Below, piece after piece: positions 44,905-54,386 of a stretch of DNA of 64,000 nt (position 1 is its first letter; every line of letters begins with the position of its first letter). The stretch spans positions 1 to 64,000 of the forward strand of contig BPJU01000016.1 in NCBI GenBank assembly GCA_026004775.1, written 5' to 3'. The notes beneath the pieces are model-generated. The model ran no database searches. It worked only from the letters and a program-made list of their open reading frames with translations, and had not been told where the DNA came from. The position numbers were made by a program, and so were the translations under genes. Origin of the DNA: Pirellulaceae bacterium. GTDB taxonomy: Bacteria > Planctomycetota > Planctomycetia > Pirellulales > Pirellulaceae.

Positions 44905-47771
44905 AGCGCTGCATCCCGTGCCTGCGGCAAACTCCTTAACAGCGGTCGCAGGGCTCGGCCCGTGTGGCTGGTGGGGTGAGCGGCTATTTGTTCGGGAGTG
45001 CCCGCCGCCACCAACTCGCCACCGGCCTCTCCTCCCTCCGGTCCCAAATCGATCACCCAGTCAGCACACTTGATCACATCCAGATGATGCTCGATCACCA
45101 CTACCGTATTGCCTCGATCCACCAACTGTTGCAAGACGGCCAGCAATTTGCGGATGTCGTCAAAGTGCAGGCCCGTAGTGGGTTCGTCAAGAATATACAA
45201 AGTCGAGCCGGAATCGGGGCGAGCGAGTTCACTGGCCAGCTTTACACGCTGCGCTTCACCTCCTGACAGGGTATTGGACGGCTGTCCGAGCGACAAATAG
45301 CCCAGGCCCACTTGGCGCAGGCAATCCAGCGGCCGATGAATGGTATGAAAATTCTGAAAGAACTCGGCCGCCTCGTCAACGCTCATCGCCAACACGTCGG
45401 CAATCGTTCGGTCCCGGTATCGTACTTCCAGCGTTTGCCGGTTATAGCGCCGTCCTTGGCACTCCGAACAGGTCACAAACAGGTCGGGCAGGAACTGCAT
45501 CTGGATTTTCTGCACACCCTGTCCCTGGCACGCTTCGCAACGCCCACCCGCCACATTGAAACTGAACCGACTCGCCGTAAAACCTCGCTGCTTCGCATCA
45601 CGGCTCTCGGCAAACACGCGCCGAATCTCGTCGAACACCCCCAAATAGGTCGCCGGATTGCTGCGAGGAGTTTTGCCGATAGGCGATTGATCGACGACGA
45701 TCAACTTGTCTATATGGCGCAAGCCGCTCATGGCTCGATACGGCCCGGGACGAGGAGCGTTTTGGCCGAGTTTCCGCGCTACGGCTCGAGCCAGCGTCTG
45801 GTTGACGAGAGAACTTTTCCCCGACCCGCTCACGCCTGTGACGCAGATAAAAGTGCCTAGTGGGAAGGCGACCGTGATATCCTTGAGGTTGTTGGTACGT
45901 ACTCCTTGCAGCAGAAGCTGGCGTGTCTTGCGGCAGGGTCGCCGCTTGTCGGGAACTGCAATTTCCAAATCCCCTCGCAGATACTTGCCCGTAAGCGATT
46001 CCGGGTGTTGAGCGATCTGCTTCGGTGACCCGCAAGCCACCAAGCGCCCCCCCTGGCTGCCTGCTCCGGGACCAAGATCCACCACGTAATCCGCGCTGCG
46101 GATCATCGCCTCGTCATGTTCCACCACCACCACCGTGTTGCCGCGATCCCGCAACTGCCGCAGCACTTCAATCAAGCGCTGGTTGTCCCGCGGATGAAGC
46201 CCGATGCTCGGTTCGTCCAGCACATAGCAGACGCCGATCAAGGGCGAGCCGACGGCGCTGGCCAGCCTGACTCGCTGAAGCTCGCCACCGCTTAACGTAT
46301 CAGCCGCTCGGTCGAGCGACAGATAATCGACCCCCACTTTCTCCAGGAACTCGAGCCTCCGCACAATCTCCACCCGCAACGGCTCACCAACCAACCTTTG
46401 GGCTCCCGGAATCTCCAACTGCTCGAACCACCGCCGCGCCTCGGCCACCGTCATCGAAACCAAGTCATGAACATTTCGGCCGGCCAGGAAAACACAATTG
46501 GCCTCAGGCCGCAATCGAGAACCTTTACAATAAGGGCAGGTCACTTCGTCACGAAACGATTCCAGGAACTCCTGACGATCTTCGTCCAACGTCGTGGCGT
46601 ATTCTTTTTCCAACAGCGTCAACACTCCGGGAAACTTCTGGCCGTCGCCGTACAACAGTCCGTTGCGAACCGATTCGCGCATGGCGGCAATAGGTGTATC
46701 CAGGCCGACTCGATGTTGGGACAGGAATTCGGCCAGCAATTCGCGTACCTTCTTCCAGACCGATTTGCGGCCCTCGCGGTAGGGAACCAGGGCTCCGGCG
46801 TCGATGGAGAGTTGGGGATCGGGAATGACCAATTCCGGATCGAAGCGGCGCTGCACGCCCAAGCCCGAGCATTCCGGGCAGGCGCCGTAAGGGCTATTGA
46901 AGCTGAAGGTCCTCGGCTCGATTTCCTCATAGCTGATGCCACATGAAGGGCAGGCATAGCGGGTGCTGAACAGTTCGTCGGTCCAGCGATGGGAGTTGCG
47001 GTTCGAGGCTTGCCAGCGGCTGACGATGAGCAGTCCTTCCCCGTGCCGTAGCGCCAACTCCACTGACTCGGACAGCCGATGTTCCATTCCCGGTTTCACC
47101 ACCACGCGATCCACCACCGCTTCGATGTGGTGCAGTTTCCGGGGAGCCAATTCCGGCACCTGATCGATTTCGTACACCGTACCATCGACGCGCACGCGCA
47201 CAAAGCCGGAGGAACGAGCGCGAGCCAGGACGTCGGCGTGCTGGCCCCGCCGGCCTCGTACCAAAGGGGCCAGCAACAAAAAACGGCTCCCTTCCGGCTC
47301 TGCGAGCAGCCGTTCGACAATCTGCTGGCTATGCCACTGGCGGATCGGCTGGCGGCACTGGTAACAGAGCAGCGTACCCAGCCGTGCCATCAGAACCCGC
47401 AAGTAATCGTAGATCTCGGTAACGGTGGCCACGGTACTGCGCGGGTTATGGCTTCCAGGCCGCTGGTCGATACACAGGGTGGGCGGCAACCCCTCAATCA
47501 GCTCCACGTCCGGACGTTCTAACTGTTGGAGGAACTGCCGAGCATACGTCGAGAGCGTCTCGACATACTGCCGCTGCCCTTCGGCATACAACGTGTCGAA
47601 CGCCAGGCTGCTCTTGCCCGACCCACTGGGCCCGGTCAATACGACGAGCTGTTCGCGAGGAAGATCGACGTCCACGTGCTGCAGGTTATGCACCCGCGCT
47701 CCGCGGACAGATATCACACCGGCACGGGTCTGGCCCGCCACCGGCTGCTCGCCTACGCAGCGACCTGCCAT
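44901..47771 (-). CDS. uvrA: Excinuclease ABC subunit A
   Basis: This 956-residue UvrA finds bulky DNA lesions and loads UvrB in nucleotide excision repair. Two ABC modules are complete: Walker A GPSGSGKSS at 47-55, signature LSGGELQRVRLAS and Walker B CYVLDEPSIGLHP; second Walker A GVSGSGKSSLVNQ, LSGGEAQRVKLAS and LYILDEPTTGLHF. Zinc-binding Cys pairs (CPSCGISYEEI, CPYCKGSRLRPEA, CEACQGQG, CSECQGRRYN) are present, and the length fits. The start MAGRCVGEQ at 47771 is chosen because it gives the family length; the frame is open 40 codons upstream. Confidence 0.95.
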   Translation of the reverse strand: MAGRCVGEQPVAGQTRAGVISVRGARVHNLQHVDVDLPREQLVVLTGPSGSGKSSLAFDTLYAEGQRQYVETLSTYARQFLQQLERPDVELIEGLPPTLCIDQRPGSHNPRSTVATVTEIYDYLRVLMARLGTLLCYQCRQPIRQWHSQQIVERLLAEPEGSRFLLLAPLVRGRRGQHADVLARARSSGFVRVRVDGTVYEIDQVPELAPRKLHHIEAVVDRVVVKPGMEHRLSESVELALRHGEGLLIVSRWQASNRNSHRWTDELFSTRYACPSCGISYEEIEPRTFSFNSPYGACPECSGLGVQRRFDPELVIPDPQLSIDAGALVPYREGRKSVWKKVRELLAEFLSQHRVGLDTPIAAMRESVRNGLLYGDGQKFPGVLTLLEKEYATTLDEDRQEFLESFRDEVTCPYCKGSRLRPEANCVFLAGRNVHDLVSMTVAEARRWFEQLEIPGAQRLVGEPLRVEIVRRLEFLEKVGVDYLSLDRAADTLSGGELQRVRLASAVGSPLIGVCYVLDEPSIGLHPRDNQRLIEVLRQLRDRGNTVVVVEHDEAMIRSADYVVDLGPGAGSQGGRLVACGSPKQIAQHPESLTGKYLRGDLEIAVPDKRRPCRKTRQLLLQGVRTNNLKDITVAFPLGTFICVTGVSGSGKSSLVNQTLARAVARKLGQNAPRPGPYRAMSGLRHIDKLIVVDQSPIGKTPRSNPATYLGVFDEIRRVFAESRDAKQRGFTASRFSFNVAGGRCEACQGQGVQKIQMQFLPDLFVTCSECQGRRYNRQTLEVRYRDRTIADVLAMSVDEAAEFFQNFHTIHRPLDCLRQVGLGYLSLGQPSNTLSGGEAQRVKLASELARPDSGSTLYILDEPTTGLHFDDIRKLLAVLQQLVDRGNTVVVIEHHLDVIKCADWVIDLGPEGGEAGGELVAAGTPEQIAAHPTSHTGRALRPLLRSLPQARDAAL

Positions 47772-48100
47772 ACCAGACACCCTGGTTATTGGGAACTCCA
47801 CCTTACAAGCAGCGTTCCATTCAACTGCCAAAACCTTACATTTTACCGACACCCAGCCTTCGCCCATAGAGGTAAAAAGAGCGATCGACATACGCGGGGT
47901 ACATGACTCGTCAACCGCCGTTGCGTTGTGCCCGAACGGATCCGCCTATCATCGGTTACGAACCGTGACTCCGCACGCCAAGTGGGATGCCCACCACGGG
48001 CGACCAGGCAGAAGAATCTTGCCCTTGCACGAGTTACTCGTCGAAAATAGCGTTAGGAAAGAGTGCGGCCACTGATCTTCCAACGAGTGTGGGGTAAGTG

Positions 48101-49849
48101 ATGCGTGACGAGCCTTTACCGCGATGGGTTTGGGCGGTTCTGCTGGTACACGTACTTTTGCTGGCTTACATCGCGTGGGCACATTCGCCCGTGCACAACG
48201 AAGCCGAGTATCTGCCCGCCGGTATTTGTCATTGGAAGACCGGGATTCTGGAACCGTGTTGTCGCAATCCGCCGCTGTCGCGACTGGTGGGAGCTCTTCC
48301 TGTACTGCTGGTGGCGCACACATTCCGGCCCGAAACAGCGATACGCGACCCAGACGCGCAGGCGGGGTTGCTACTGATGAGCGAGTTCCTCGAGGATAAC
48401 AAAGAGCAAATACGGCAGTTGTTTTTCGTAGGTCGACTGGGGTGCATTCCATTCAGCATTTTAGGAGCCGTCGTTTGTTATCGCTGGGCGACGGAGTTGT
48501 TCGGCAGGTCGGCCGGCGCTGTGGCGCTTTTGCTCTGGTGCTTCTCCCCGGATACCCTGGCGAACAATGCGCTTGTGATGCCTGACCACTTGGCCGCTTC
48601 TCTCGGAATATGGGCTGCCTATCGCTTCCGCCACTGGCTTCGGGAGCCGAATTGGCCCAATAGCGTGCTGGCCGGTGTTGCCCTCGGCTGGACACTTCTA
48701 GCAAAAGGTACCTGGATCGTGCTGCTCGTTCTGTTACCCATCCTCTGGCTGGTCACTCGCTCGTATCGAGTCGACCGTCCGATGAAAACGTTCGCACGGG
48801 AATTTGGCCAATTGTGCATGCTGTATGCCGTCGCCTTGTTTTTGGTCAACGCTACCTATGGATTTGAGGGCTCCTTCCAGCGGCTGGGCAAGTACGAATT
48901 CCGCAGCTCGATCTTGAGCGGTATACCCGCGCCGAAAGTGCCGGCGGACCAGCCGAATGCGGTGCCCGATATGGGGAACCGCTTTGTCGATTGGCATCTG
49001 GGTTGGGTTCCGGTGCCGTTTCCCAAGTTGTACATCGTGGGATTGGATCTTCAGGGGGCAGCCGTGCAGCGTAGGCGGGACAACTATCTCTTTGGCCGGT
49101 GGAACGAGCAGGGTTGGTGGTACTATTATTTCGCAGCGGCTCTGGTGAAATTACCGCTGGGTATTTGGGGGTTGATCGGCCTGGCTGCTGGCGCAGCGAT
49201 CGTATCAAAAAACTTTCGCTGTGGATGGAAAGAAGAGTTGTGGCTTCTGGCGCCGGCGTTGGTTTTGCTGGTTTTCTTGATGGGAACTTCCCGGATCAGC
49301 CGCCACTTCCGCTATGCGCTTCCGGTCATGCCTTTTCTCTTTGTAACGATTAGTCGCGCGGCGCGCTTACCCAGGGATAGTTCACCAGGGACCGCTCACT
49401 GGTTGCGTATGGGGGTGGTTACCAGTCTTGTGTCGGCCACGACAGTAAGTAGTCTGGCCGTTTATCCGCACAGTATGTCGTATTTCAATGAAGCGATCGG
49501 CGGACCGAAATACGGTTACAAGTACTTGCTGGGAACCAATCTGAATCGGGGCCAGGATCGGTACTATATCCAGAGATGGCAGCGTGCGCATCCCTGTGTG
49601 CCGGATCTAGAAGTTCCCGATCCGTATTCCCGGAACCGTCCGCCGCCGGCTGCTCGCGGAAACGTCCTGCCAGCCGGCTGGTATGCCGTGTCGATCAATG
49701 ATCTTCTGAATCGTGACTCGCGATACTTCGTGCTGTGGGGAATCCAACCGGTCGCTCGGGTTGCCTATACGACGTGGATCTACCATCTGCCGCACGATAT
49801 CGTGATCGACCGTCCCACGGATCAACCGGATAGGAGCATGTCTCCCTGA
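48101..49849 (+). CDS. GT-C membrane glycosyltransferase, paralogue 1
   Basis: This integral membrane protein of about 582 residues has many hydrophobic helices and belongs to the PMT/ArnT-like GT-C class, which uses polyprenyl-phosphate sugars on the periplasmic side. The first outside loop carries HSPVHNEAEYLPAGICHW, with the acidic residues expected of the GT-C catalytic loop, followed by CCRNPPLSRLVGALPVL. Later conserved words are RFRHWLREPNWPNS, LGWTLLAKGTW, ISRHFRYALPVMPF and YPHSMSYFNEAIGGP. Two close paralogues follow at 51374 and 57646. The acceptor is unknown; neighbouring secreted proteins are candidates. Confidence 0.75.
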   Translation: MRDEPLPRWVWAVLLVHVLLLAYIAWAHSPVHNEAEYLPAGICHWKTGILEPCCRNPPLSRLVGALPVLLVAHTFRPETAIRDPDAQAGLLLMSEFLEDNKEQIRQLFFVGRLGCIPFSILGAVVCYRWATELFGRSAGAVALLLWCFSPDTLANNALVMPDHLAASLGIWAAYRFRHWLREPNWPNSVLAGVALGWTLLAKGTWIVLLVLLPILWLVTRSYRVDRPMKTFAREFGQLCMLYAVALFLVNATYGFEGSFQRLGKYEFRSSILSGIPAPKVPADQPNAVPDMGNRFVDWHLGWVPVPFPKLYIVGLDLQGAAVQRRRDNYLFGRWNEQGWWYYYFAAALVKLPLGIWGLIGLAAGAAIVSKNFRCGWKEELWLLAPALVLLVFLMGTSRISRHFRYALPVMPFLFVTISRAARLPRDSSPGTAHWLRMGVVTSLVSATTVSSLAVYPHSMSYFNEAIGGPKYGYKYLLGTNLNRGQDRYYIQRWQRAHPCVPDLEVPDPYSRNRPPPAARGNVLPAGWYAVSINDLLNRDSRYFVLWGIQPVARVAYTTWIYHLPHDIVIDRPTDQPDRSMSP

Positions 49850-49959
49850 GCTTTTTGATCAAAGGCCAACGGCCAGCCGAATCCACCAGGCAATGGAACC
49901 GATGGGGTAACCGTTCACGGTTGGCAAATAAAGAAAACGATATTGGTTTAGGGGGTAGC

Positions 49960-50005
49960 GGAAGTCGCAAGGCGGAACGCGCCAGCGTTCCGCCGTAAGA
50001 CTTCC
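49960..50005. repeat. Dispersed hairpin repeat (family A), copy 3
   Basis: GGAAGTCG/GACTTCC arms enclose a GGCGGAACGC/GCGTTCCGCC stem, the same family as at 1860 and 1932, 48 kb away. It lies directly downstream of glycosyltransferase paralogue 1. Confidence 0.75.
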
Positions 50006-50041
50006 GCATTGAAAAAATCCTCGCGAAGCGTCTACTTTCCG

Positions 50042-50066
50042 TATGCGGAACACGCGAGTGTTCCGC
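50042..50066. repeat. Short palindrome related to the 1727 hairpin
   Basis: TGCGGAACAC/GTGTTCCGCA form a perfect stem around GCGA. The CGGAACAC arm is shared with the hairpin at 1727-1772. Confidence 0.6.
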
Positions 50067-50151
50067 ACTTTCAATGGTGAGGCACCGAACGACCCTCAAA
50101 TTCAACCGTGAACGGTTACCCGATGGGAAAAAGTGAGGAATCCAGGTGTGC

Positions 50152-50421
50152 CTACTCCTGCGTTGACGGATTGTCCGTTGCTTGGTTTCGGCGTTTCGAG
50201 CCGTACCACCAGCGCATGGCGCGGCAGGCAATCACGCCGCCAACGGCTACTACAACGATCAGGCTTCGCGAAACGGCCTGGTCGAACGTAACACTTGGCC
50301 CCTGAAGCCAAAAGATGAGCGGAGCCAGAATCAGTGCTACCCAACAGCCGAACTCGGTCCAACCGATGGCGTCCTGCCAGGACATTTCGTTCTGCGGGGT
50401 ATCTTGGTGAGCTTGTTCCAT
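50152..50421 (-). CDS. Small two-helix membrane protein, paralogue 1
   Basis: This 89-residue protein starts with a hydrophilic segment and has two membrane helices (about 27-44 and 52-72) and a basic C-terminus. It is clearly related to the 84-residue protein at 53189-53443: shared words are IEFGCW/TEFGCW, LAPLIFW/IAPFIYW, GPSV and FDQAVSR/IDQAVSR. Each copy lies convergently just after a GT-C paralogue, so the pair was duplicated together. That conservation makes it a real gene. The function is unknown; a role with the glycosyltransferase is a guess. Confidence 0.75.
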   Translation of the reverse strand: MEQAHQDTPQNEMSWQDAIGWTEFGCWVALILAPLIFWLQGPSVTFDQAVSRSLIVVVAVGGVIACRAMRWWYGSKRRNQATDNPSTQE

Positions 50422-51373
50422 GGTGGCGATCCTCTAGCAAGAACGTCGGTTTCCTGCATTTTTTACTAGTTTCCTACGTTTTCTCAAGGAGGGCAAGCTT
50501 TCTTCGGTTGACGCAGCTGCTGTTGGCGGAACTCTTGTCGGCTGCTCGGGACCTGTAAGACTTCGCTTCTCAGCAGCATTCACAGCGCGCTAGTTCGTGG
50601 GCACGTTTCACGGTGTTGGATGTTCCTTATCTAGCCCAAGCGAGGTGGCCCGGGTTACGGCCAAGACATACCCCATTCTGCGATCGAGAATTCTTGCTAC
50701 TGTTCTTGTTAGTTGTCCAGGGATCGCACACACAGTGACAGGATGGCGTTTGAGCAGGTTGCGGAGGGCCCAATGAGCCAGAAGCCGCTTTTCCAGCTCA
50801 CTGCTCACGGCTTATACATATATTGATACGGTATCTGGTAACCGTGTAACCAAGCCGGCCGGTAGTAAGATTGGTTATAAAAGCGACCCTGCGGATTTGA
50901 AGTCTACGGGCGGCGGCCAGCCCGGTCACCATCCACGCGAAAGGTACTCTTTCCCGACTGACGCAATCGACCGGGCCTGGGGGGCTACCAGGAGGGTCGG
51001 TCGTGCAGCAGTGAAGTGATACGTGCTGGCAATCCTCAGAGCGTCATCCCGCAGTTCGCATGAAAGAAACTCCTCGTAACACCACCGGGAACGGGCGCTA
51101 CGAACAGAGGTGTCGGGACTGCAGCAAGCTCTAGCGAGCCAAGTGGCTTGGCCAGGGACGACGGGCGGGCTTGGGATGGCCCCGGTTAAACGTGCCATGT
51201 GGAGAGCCGTAGTGAGGGGAACGGGTGCGATGCGAACGGCCGATACCGAATCCGCAGCGTGCGCTGGTTGGCTGGTCAAGGTTGCTGGCTAAGCAACGGC
51301 AACGGTTACGGGCATTGCTATAATAGAGCATCAGTCAAGCAAGTGTCCGTTGTGCGGTGACTGGGGGTGGATC
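50422..51373. other. Spacer upstream of glycosyltransferase paralogue 2
   Basis: I see no intact gene in about 950 bases. The part from about 50900 to 51240 looks structured: around 51185-51230 the text GTGGAGAGCCGTA...GAACGGCC resembles the domain region seen before group II intron maturase genes, but no reverse transcriptase follows. An extended -10 box, TGCTATAAT at 51316-51324, would drive the glycosyltransferase gene with a leader of about 40 bases. Confidence 0.4.
51316..51324 (+). promoter_or_regulatory. Extended -10 box of glycosyltransferase paralogue 2
   Basis: TGCTATAAT matches TGnTATAAT exactly and lies 50 bases before the ATG at 51374. No good -35 is seen, as is common for extended -10 promoters. 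Confidence 0.55.
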
Positions 51374-53116
51374 ATGGCAGACGACAGATTACCGCGGTGG
51401 ACATGGGTGGTTTTGCTGGTGCACGTTATTCTGTTGGCCTACATCGCCTGGGCCCATTCTCCGGTGGACAACGAATCGGAGTACTTGGCGGCGGGCGTTT
51501 GTCACTGGAAGACTGGCGTGTTGGAACCGGCCTGCCGCAATCCACCGCTTCCGCGGTTGGTCGGGGCGCTGCCGGTGTTGGCGATGCCTCACGTGTTTCG
51601 TCCCGAGTTTGCCGTGCGGGACACCGACTGGCATTCCGGGATGTTCATGTCGCAGCAATTTCTCGAAGAGAATGCCGACCGTCTTCGCACGTTGTTTTTT
51701 GCGGGCCGGCTGGCCTGCATCCCGTTCAGCATCCTGGGAGCCGTGGTGTGCTATTACTGGGCCAGAGAACTATTCGGCGCCGCCGCCGGCGCGGTGGCCC
51801 TGCTGTTGTGGTGTTTTTCGCCCAACGTGCTGGCGAACAATGCCCTGGTGATGCCCGACGGAATCGCGACATCCTTGGGAGTATGGACTGCGTACCGCTT
51901 CCGCCATTGGCTGCGGGAACCGAACTGGCCCAACGGGCTGTTGGCCGGCGTGGCTCTCGGTTGGACTCTGCTGGCAAAAGCCACGTGGATCGGGCTGCTG
52001 ATCTTGATGCCGCTCGTGTGGCTGATAACGCGTAGCTATAGCGGCCGGCGGGGCGGTCTTAAGCCTTTCCTGACGGAATTGGCCCAGTTGATCGTCCTCT
52101 ACGTGACGGCTCTCTTCTTGATCAATGCCACCTACGGTTTTGACGGGACGTTTCAACGTTTGGGGAGCTACAAGTTTTCTAGTGTTGCCTTCGGCGGCAG
52201 ACCGGAGAGCGAAGACGAAGAAGGCAAGCCGCCTCCGCCGCGGGAGTTAGGCAACCGCTTCGCCGCCTGGCACTTGGGGTGGGTCCCCGTGCCGTTGCCG
52301 CGGTTGTATGTTCTGGGAATTGATATTCAAAGAACAAACGCGGAACGCAAACGTGATAACTATCTCTTCGGCCGATGGAACACGAAGGGCTGGTGGTATT
52401 ACTATTTTGCGGCGGCCCTAGTGAAAATGCCGCTGGGAACGTGGGGGCTGTTGCTGGGGGCCTTTGGCGCCGCAGTCGTGTCGCAACGATACCGCCTTCC
52501 TTGGAGAGAAGAAGTATGGTTGCTCGCGCCGGCTTTGGCGATGTTGCTGTTGTTGATCAGCCAGTCGTCGATCAGCCGCCATTTTCGATACGTCCTGCCG
52601 CTCGCCCCGTTTCTCTTCGTGGGGATCAGCCGGCTGGCGCAACTGCCGGCTGTAGATCGTGCGGCGGCCGTTGCCTCGCTGCGAATGGGCCTCGTCGTGG
52701 CTCTGGTTACCGCTACGCTCGTCAGCAGCCTGGCGATCTACCCTCATAGCATGTCGTACTTCAACGAGGCGATCGGCGGGCCCAACCAGGGACACAAATA
52801 TCTGCTCGGTTCGAACATCGATCGAAATCAAGACCGGTACTATCTGGAACGATGGCAGCGTAGCCATCCGTTGCGACCGGAGTTTGTGAACATACCGACC
52901 CCGGGTAAGCCCCCGAAAATCCTGCGAGGGTCGGACGGTTTTCTGTATGCCGGTTGGTATGCGGTTTCGATCGACAACCTCATGGATCCGAAGTCGCAGT
53001 ATTATGGGCTGAAGGATCTGCCGCCGGTGGCTCGTGTCGCGTACAGCACATGGATTTTCTATCTCGAACACTCCTTGCAAATCCGTCCGGACATGCCCGG
53101 CGACGAGCAACCGTGA
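51374..53116 (+). CDS. GT-C membrane glycosyltransferase, paralogue 2
   Basis: This 580-residue paralogue of the gene at 48101 has the same blocks throughout: HSPVDNESEYLAAGVCHW in the first loop, ACRNPPLPRLVGALPVL, RFRHWLREPNWPNGLL, SISRHFRYVLPLAPF and the C-terminal AGWYAVSIDNL. The ATG at 51374 (MADDRLPRW) aligns with the starts of the other two paralogues and has GGGGTGG upstream; the frame is open eight codons further up. A variable acidic loop (ESEDEEGKPPPP, about residue 275) differs from its sisters. Confidence 0.75.
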   Translation: MADDRLPRWTWVVLLVHVILLAYIAWAHSPVDNESEYLAAGVCHWKTGVLEPACRNPPLPRLVGALPVLAMPHVFRPEFAVRDTDWHSGMFMSQQFLEENADRLRTLFFAGRLACIPFSILGAVVCYYWARELFGAAAGAVALLLWCFSPNVLANNALVMPDGIATSLGVWTAYRFRHWLREPNWPNGLLAGVALGWTLLAKATWIGLLILMPLVWLITRSYSGRRGGLKPFLTELAQLIVLYVTALFLINATYGFDGTFQRLGSYKFSSVAFGGRPESEDEEGKPPPPRELGNRFAAWHLGWVPVPLPRLYVLGIDIQRTNAERKRDNYLFGRWNTKGWWYYYFAAALVKMPLGTWGLLLGAFGAAVVSQRYRLPWREEVWLLAPALAMLLLLISQSSISRHFRYVLPLAPFLFVGISRLAQLPAVDRAAAVASLRMGLVVALVTATLVSSLAIYPHSMSYFNEAIGGPNQGHKYLLGSNIDRNQDRYYLERWQRSHPLRPEFVNIPTPGKPPKILRGSDGFLYAGWYAVSIDNLMDPKSQYYGLKDLPPVARVAYSTWIFYLEHSLQIRPDMPGDEQP

Positions 53117-53188
53117 CCGCAGCCGCGTGCCGCGCTGGCCGGAACATCGCCGTTGCGTGGCAAACGGTGTTTGACACGCGAATCGGCA

Positions 53189-53443
53189 TCATTCCATGGG
53201 AGGAAGCTGGTCGATCCTCGACCGGTAGCACCAACGCCACCACCGGCAAGCGGCAACTCCCAAGATGGCAACGATGACGACGGCCGTTCGAGAAACGGCT
53301 TGATCGATACTCACACTGGGACCGTGCACCCAATAGATGAACGGCGCAATTAGCAGGGCGAACCAGCACCCGAATTCGATCCAGGGTAGCGCCTGTGGCC
53401 AGTCGATTTCATTTTGGAGGTTATTGCTCAGTGACGGTTCCAT
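53189..53443 (-). CDS. Small two-helix membrane protein, paralogue 2
   Basis: This is the 84-residue paralogue of the protein at 50152-50421, in the same convergent position after a GT-C gene. It has two membrane helices (about 26-42 and 50-70), with WIEFGCWFALLIAPFIYW and SVSIDQAVSRTAVV conserved. No such gene follows the third GT-C paralogue at 57646, where a secreted-protein fragment sits instead. Confidence 0.75.
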   Translation of the reverse strand: MEPSLSNNLQNEIDWPQALPWIEFGCWFALLIAPFIYWVHGPSVSIDQAVSRTAVVIVAILGVAACRWWRWCYRSRIDQLPPME

Positions 53444-53560
53444 ATCGCGCTTATCCCTTTTTGTTATGTGGTGTTATCAGCGGGTGGCCAGTAACAGTTG
53501 TGGAGGAGGGCGCGCTAGCGTTTTTCGTTTTGCCCGCAACGGATCGGCGAGCAAGCATAG

Positions 53561-53685
53561 CACGGCCGTATCGGCCGTGTGGGTTACCCAAAACGTTGCT
53601 TAAAACCGGTGCATAGCGCCTGCTGCGAAGCCCAGACTTCCACGGGGTAGAACGCCAACTCCCACGGGCGAGACGCCCGTGCCAC
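53561..53685 (+). repeat. Dispersed family B repeat before cassette 2
   Basis: CACGGCCGTATCGGCCGTGTG and GGGTTACCCA, then AAACCGGTGCATA about 15 bases on, then GAACGCCAACTCCCACGGGC with the palindrome CACGGGCGAGACGCCCGTGCC. The same composite precedes cassettes 3 and 4. Confidence 0.75.
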
Positions 53686-53712
53686 ACTGTCCTGCACGCT
53701 CACAGACAATTC

Positions 53713-53762
53713 GCGAAAATTTTCCGCCCCCCTCTTGACAAACAACCCGCAAGCGTTAATTT
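53713..53762 (+). promoter_or_regulatory. Cassette promoter 2 with upstream AT palindrome
   Basis: GCGAAAATTTTCCGC (53713-53727) and a C-run precede TTGACA (53735-53740), a 16-base spacer and TAATTT (53757-53762). The spacing is identical to the other three cassette promoters. The AT palindrome may be an operator. Confidence 0.75.
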
Positions 53763-53809
53763 TCGGGGTGACACTTGTGGAGGTGAGTGGTGGTGCGGGG
53801 TTGGCGGTG

Positions 53810-53886
53810 CTCACTGCTCACTGCTCACTGCTCACTGCTCACTGCTCACTGCTCACTGCTCACTGCTCACTGCTCACTGCTCACTG
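53810..53886 (+). repeat. Heptanucleotide tract (CTCACTG), 11 units
   Basis: Eleven perfect units lie in the leader between promoter 2 and the Cys-rich gene. At this length the reading frame from GTG AGT GGT GGT upstream stays open through the tract (encoding a seven-residue repeat SLLTAHC) into the Cys-rich protein. Confidence 0.95.
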
Positions 53887-53926
53887 CGTCTGTGTTCGAA
53901 CCGATATTTTCAGGGGAGGATTTGTC

Positions 53927-54313
53927 ATGCCGCGGGTGTGCCTTGTCAACGTCGTCTTGCTCGTTGTGTGTGCAGTTCTTGCGTTGGGTACGGTTTACGA
54001 TAAGTCCTTCTGTGGGCTGATCCTCGCCTGGGGACCGAATCGCGCCGCTGAGTGCACCTCTGACGGTTTCTGTTGGGTCGTTAACGGACTTTGTACAAAT
54101 TCAAGTAATGAAACTGTCCAGTATGGTGCCTATATGGATGTCGAGTTAGACTATCACACATGCCGCCCTGCTCCGCAAACCGTTTACAAGTGCAAGGTAC
54201 TATCCACTGTTTCGCCATGTCTCATACGGTACTTCTTCATGGAATCGGCATGCAGCGGTACAATCGTCTGTGCCTATGCACGAGTTGTAAATGATTGTGA
54301 AACGACCTTTTAA
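53927..54313 (+). CDS. Small Cys-rich membrane protein (cassette 2)
   Basis: This 128-residue protein has a membrane/signal segment (residues 4-22) and a Cys-rich outside part with ten cysteines. GGGGAGGA seven bases before the ATG at 53927 fixes the start. It is clearly homologous to the 134-residue protein at 60525: shared words are SFC.LIL.WGPNRA, ECTSD, NGLC.NSS, DYH.CR.APQT, YKC.VL, C.IRYFF and VNDCET. The ten shared cysteines could form five disulphides. No known family is recognised. Confidence 0.82.
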   Translation: MPRVCLVNVVLLVVCAVLALGTVYDKSFCGLILAWGPNRAAECTSDGFCWVVNGLCTNSSNETVQYGAYMDVELDYHTCRPAPQTVYKCKVLSTVSPCLIRYFFMESACSGTIVCAYARVVNDCETTF

Positions 54314-54386
54314 GGGGCTCCGGGTGAAGGTTGGGAGTTGCGGTTTTTTCCCACAGGGCCTTGAGTCCCATGGGGGAGACACGTCC

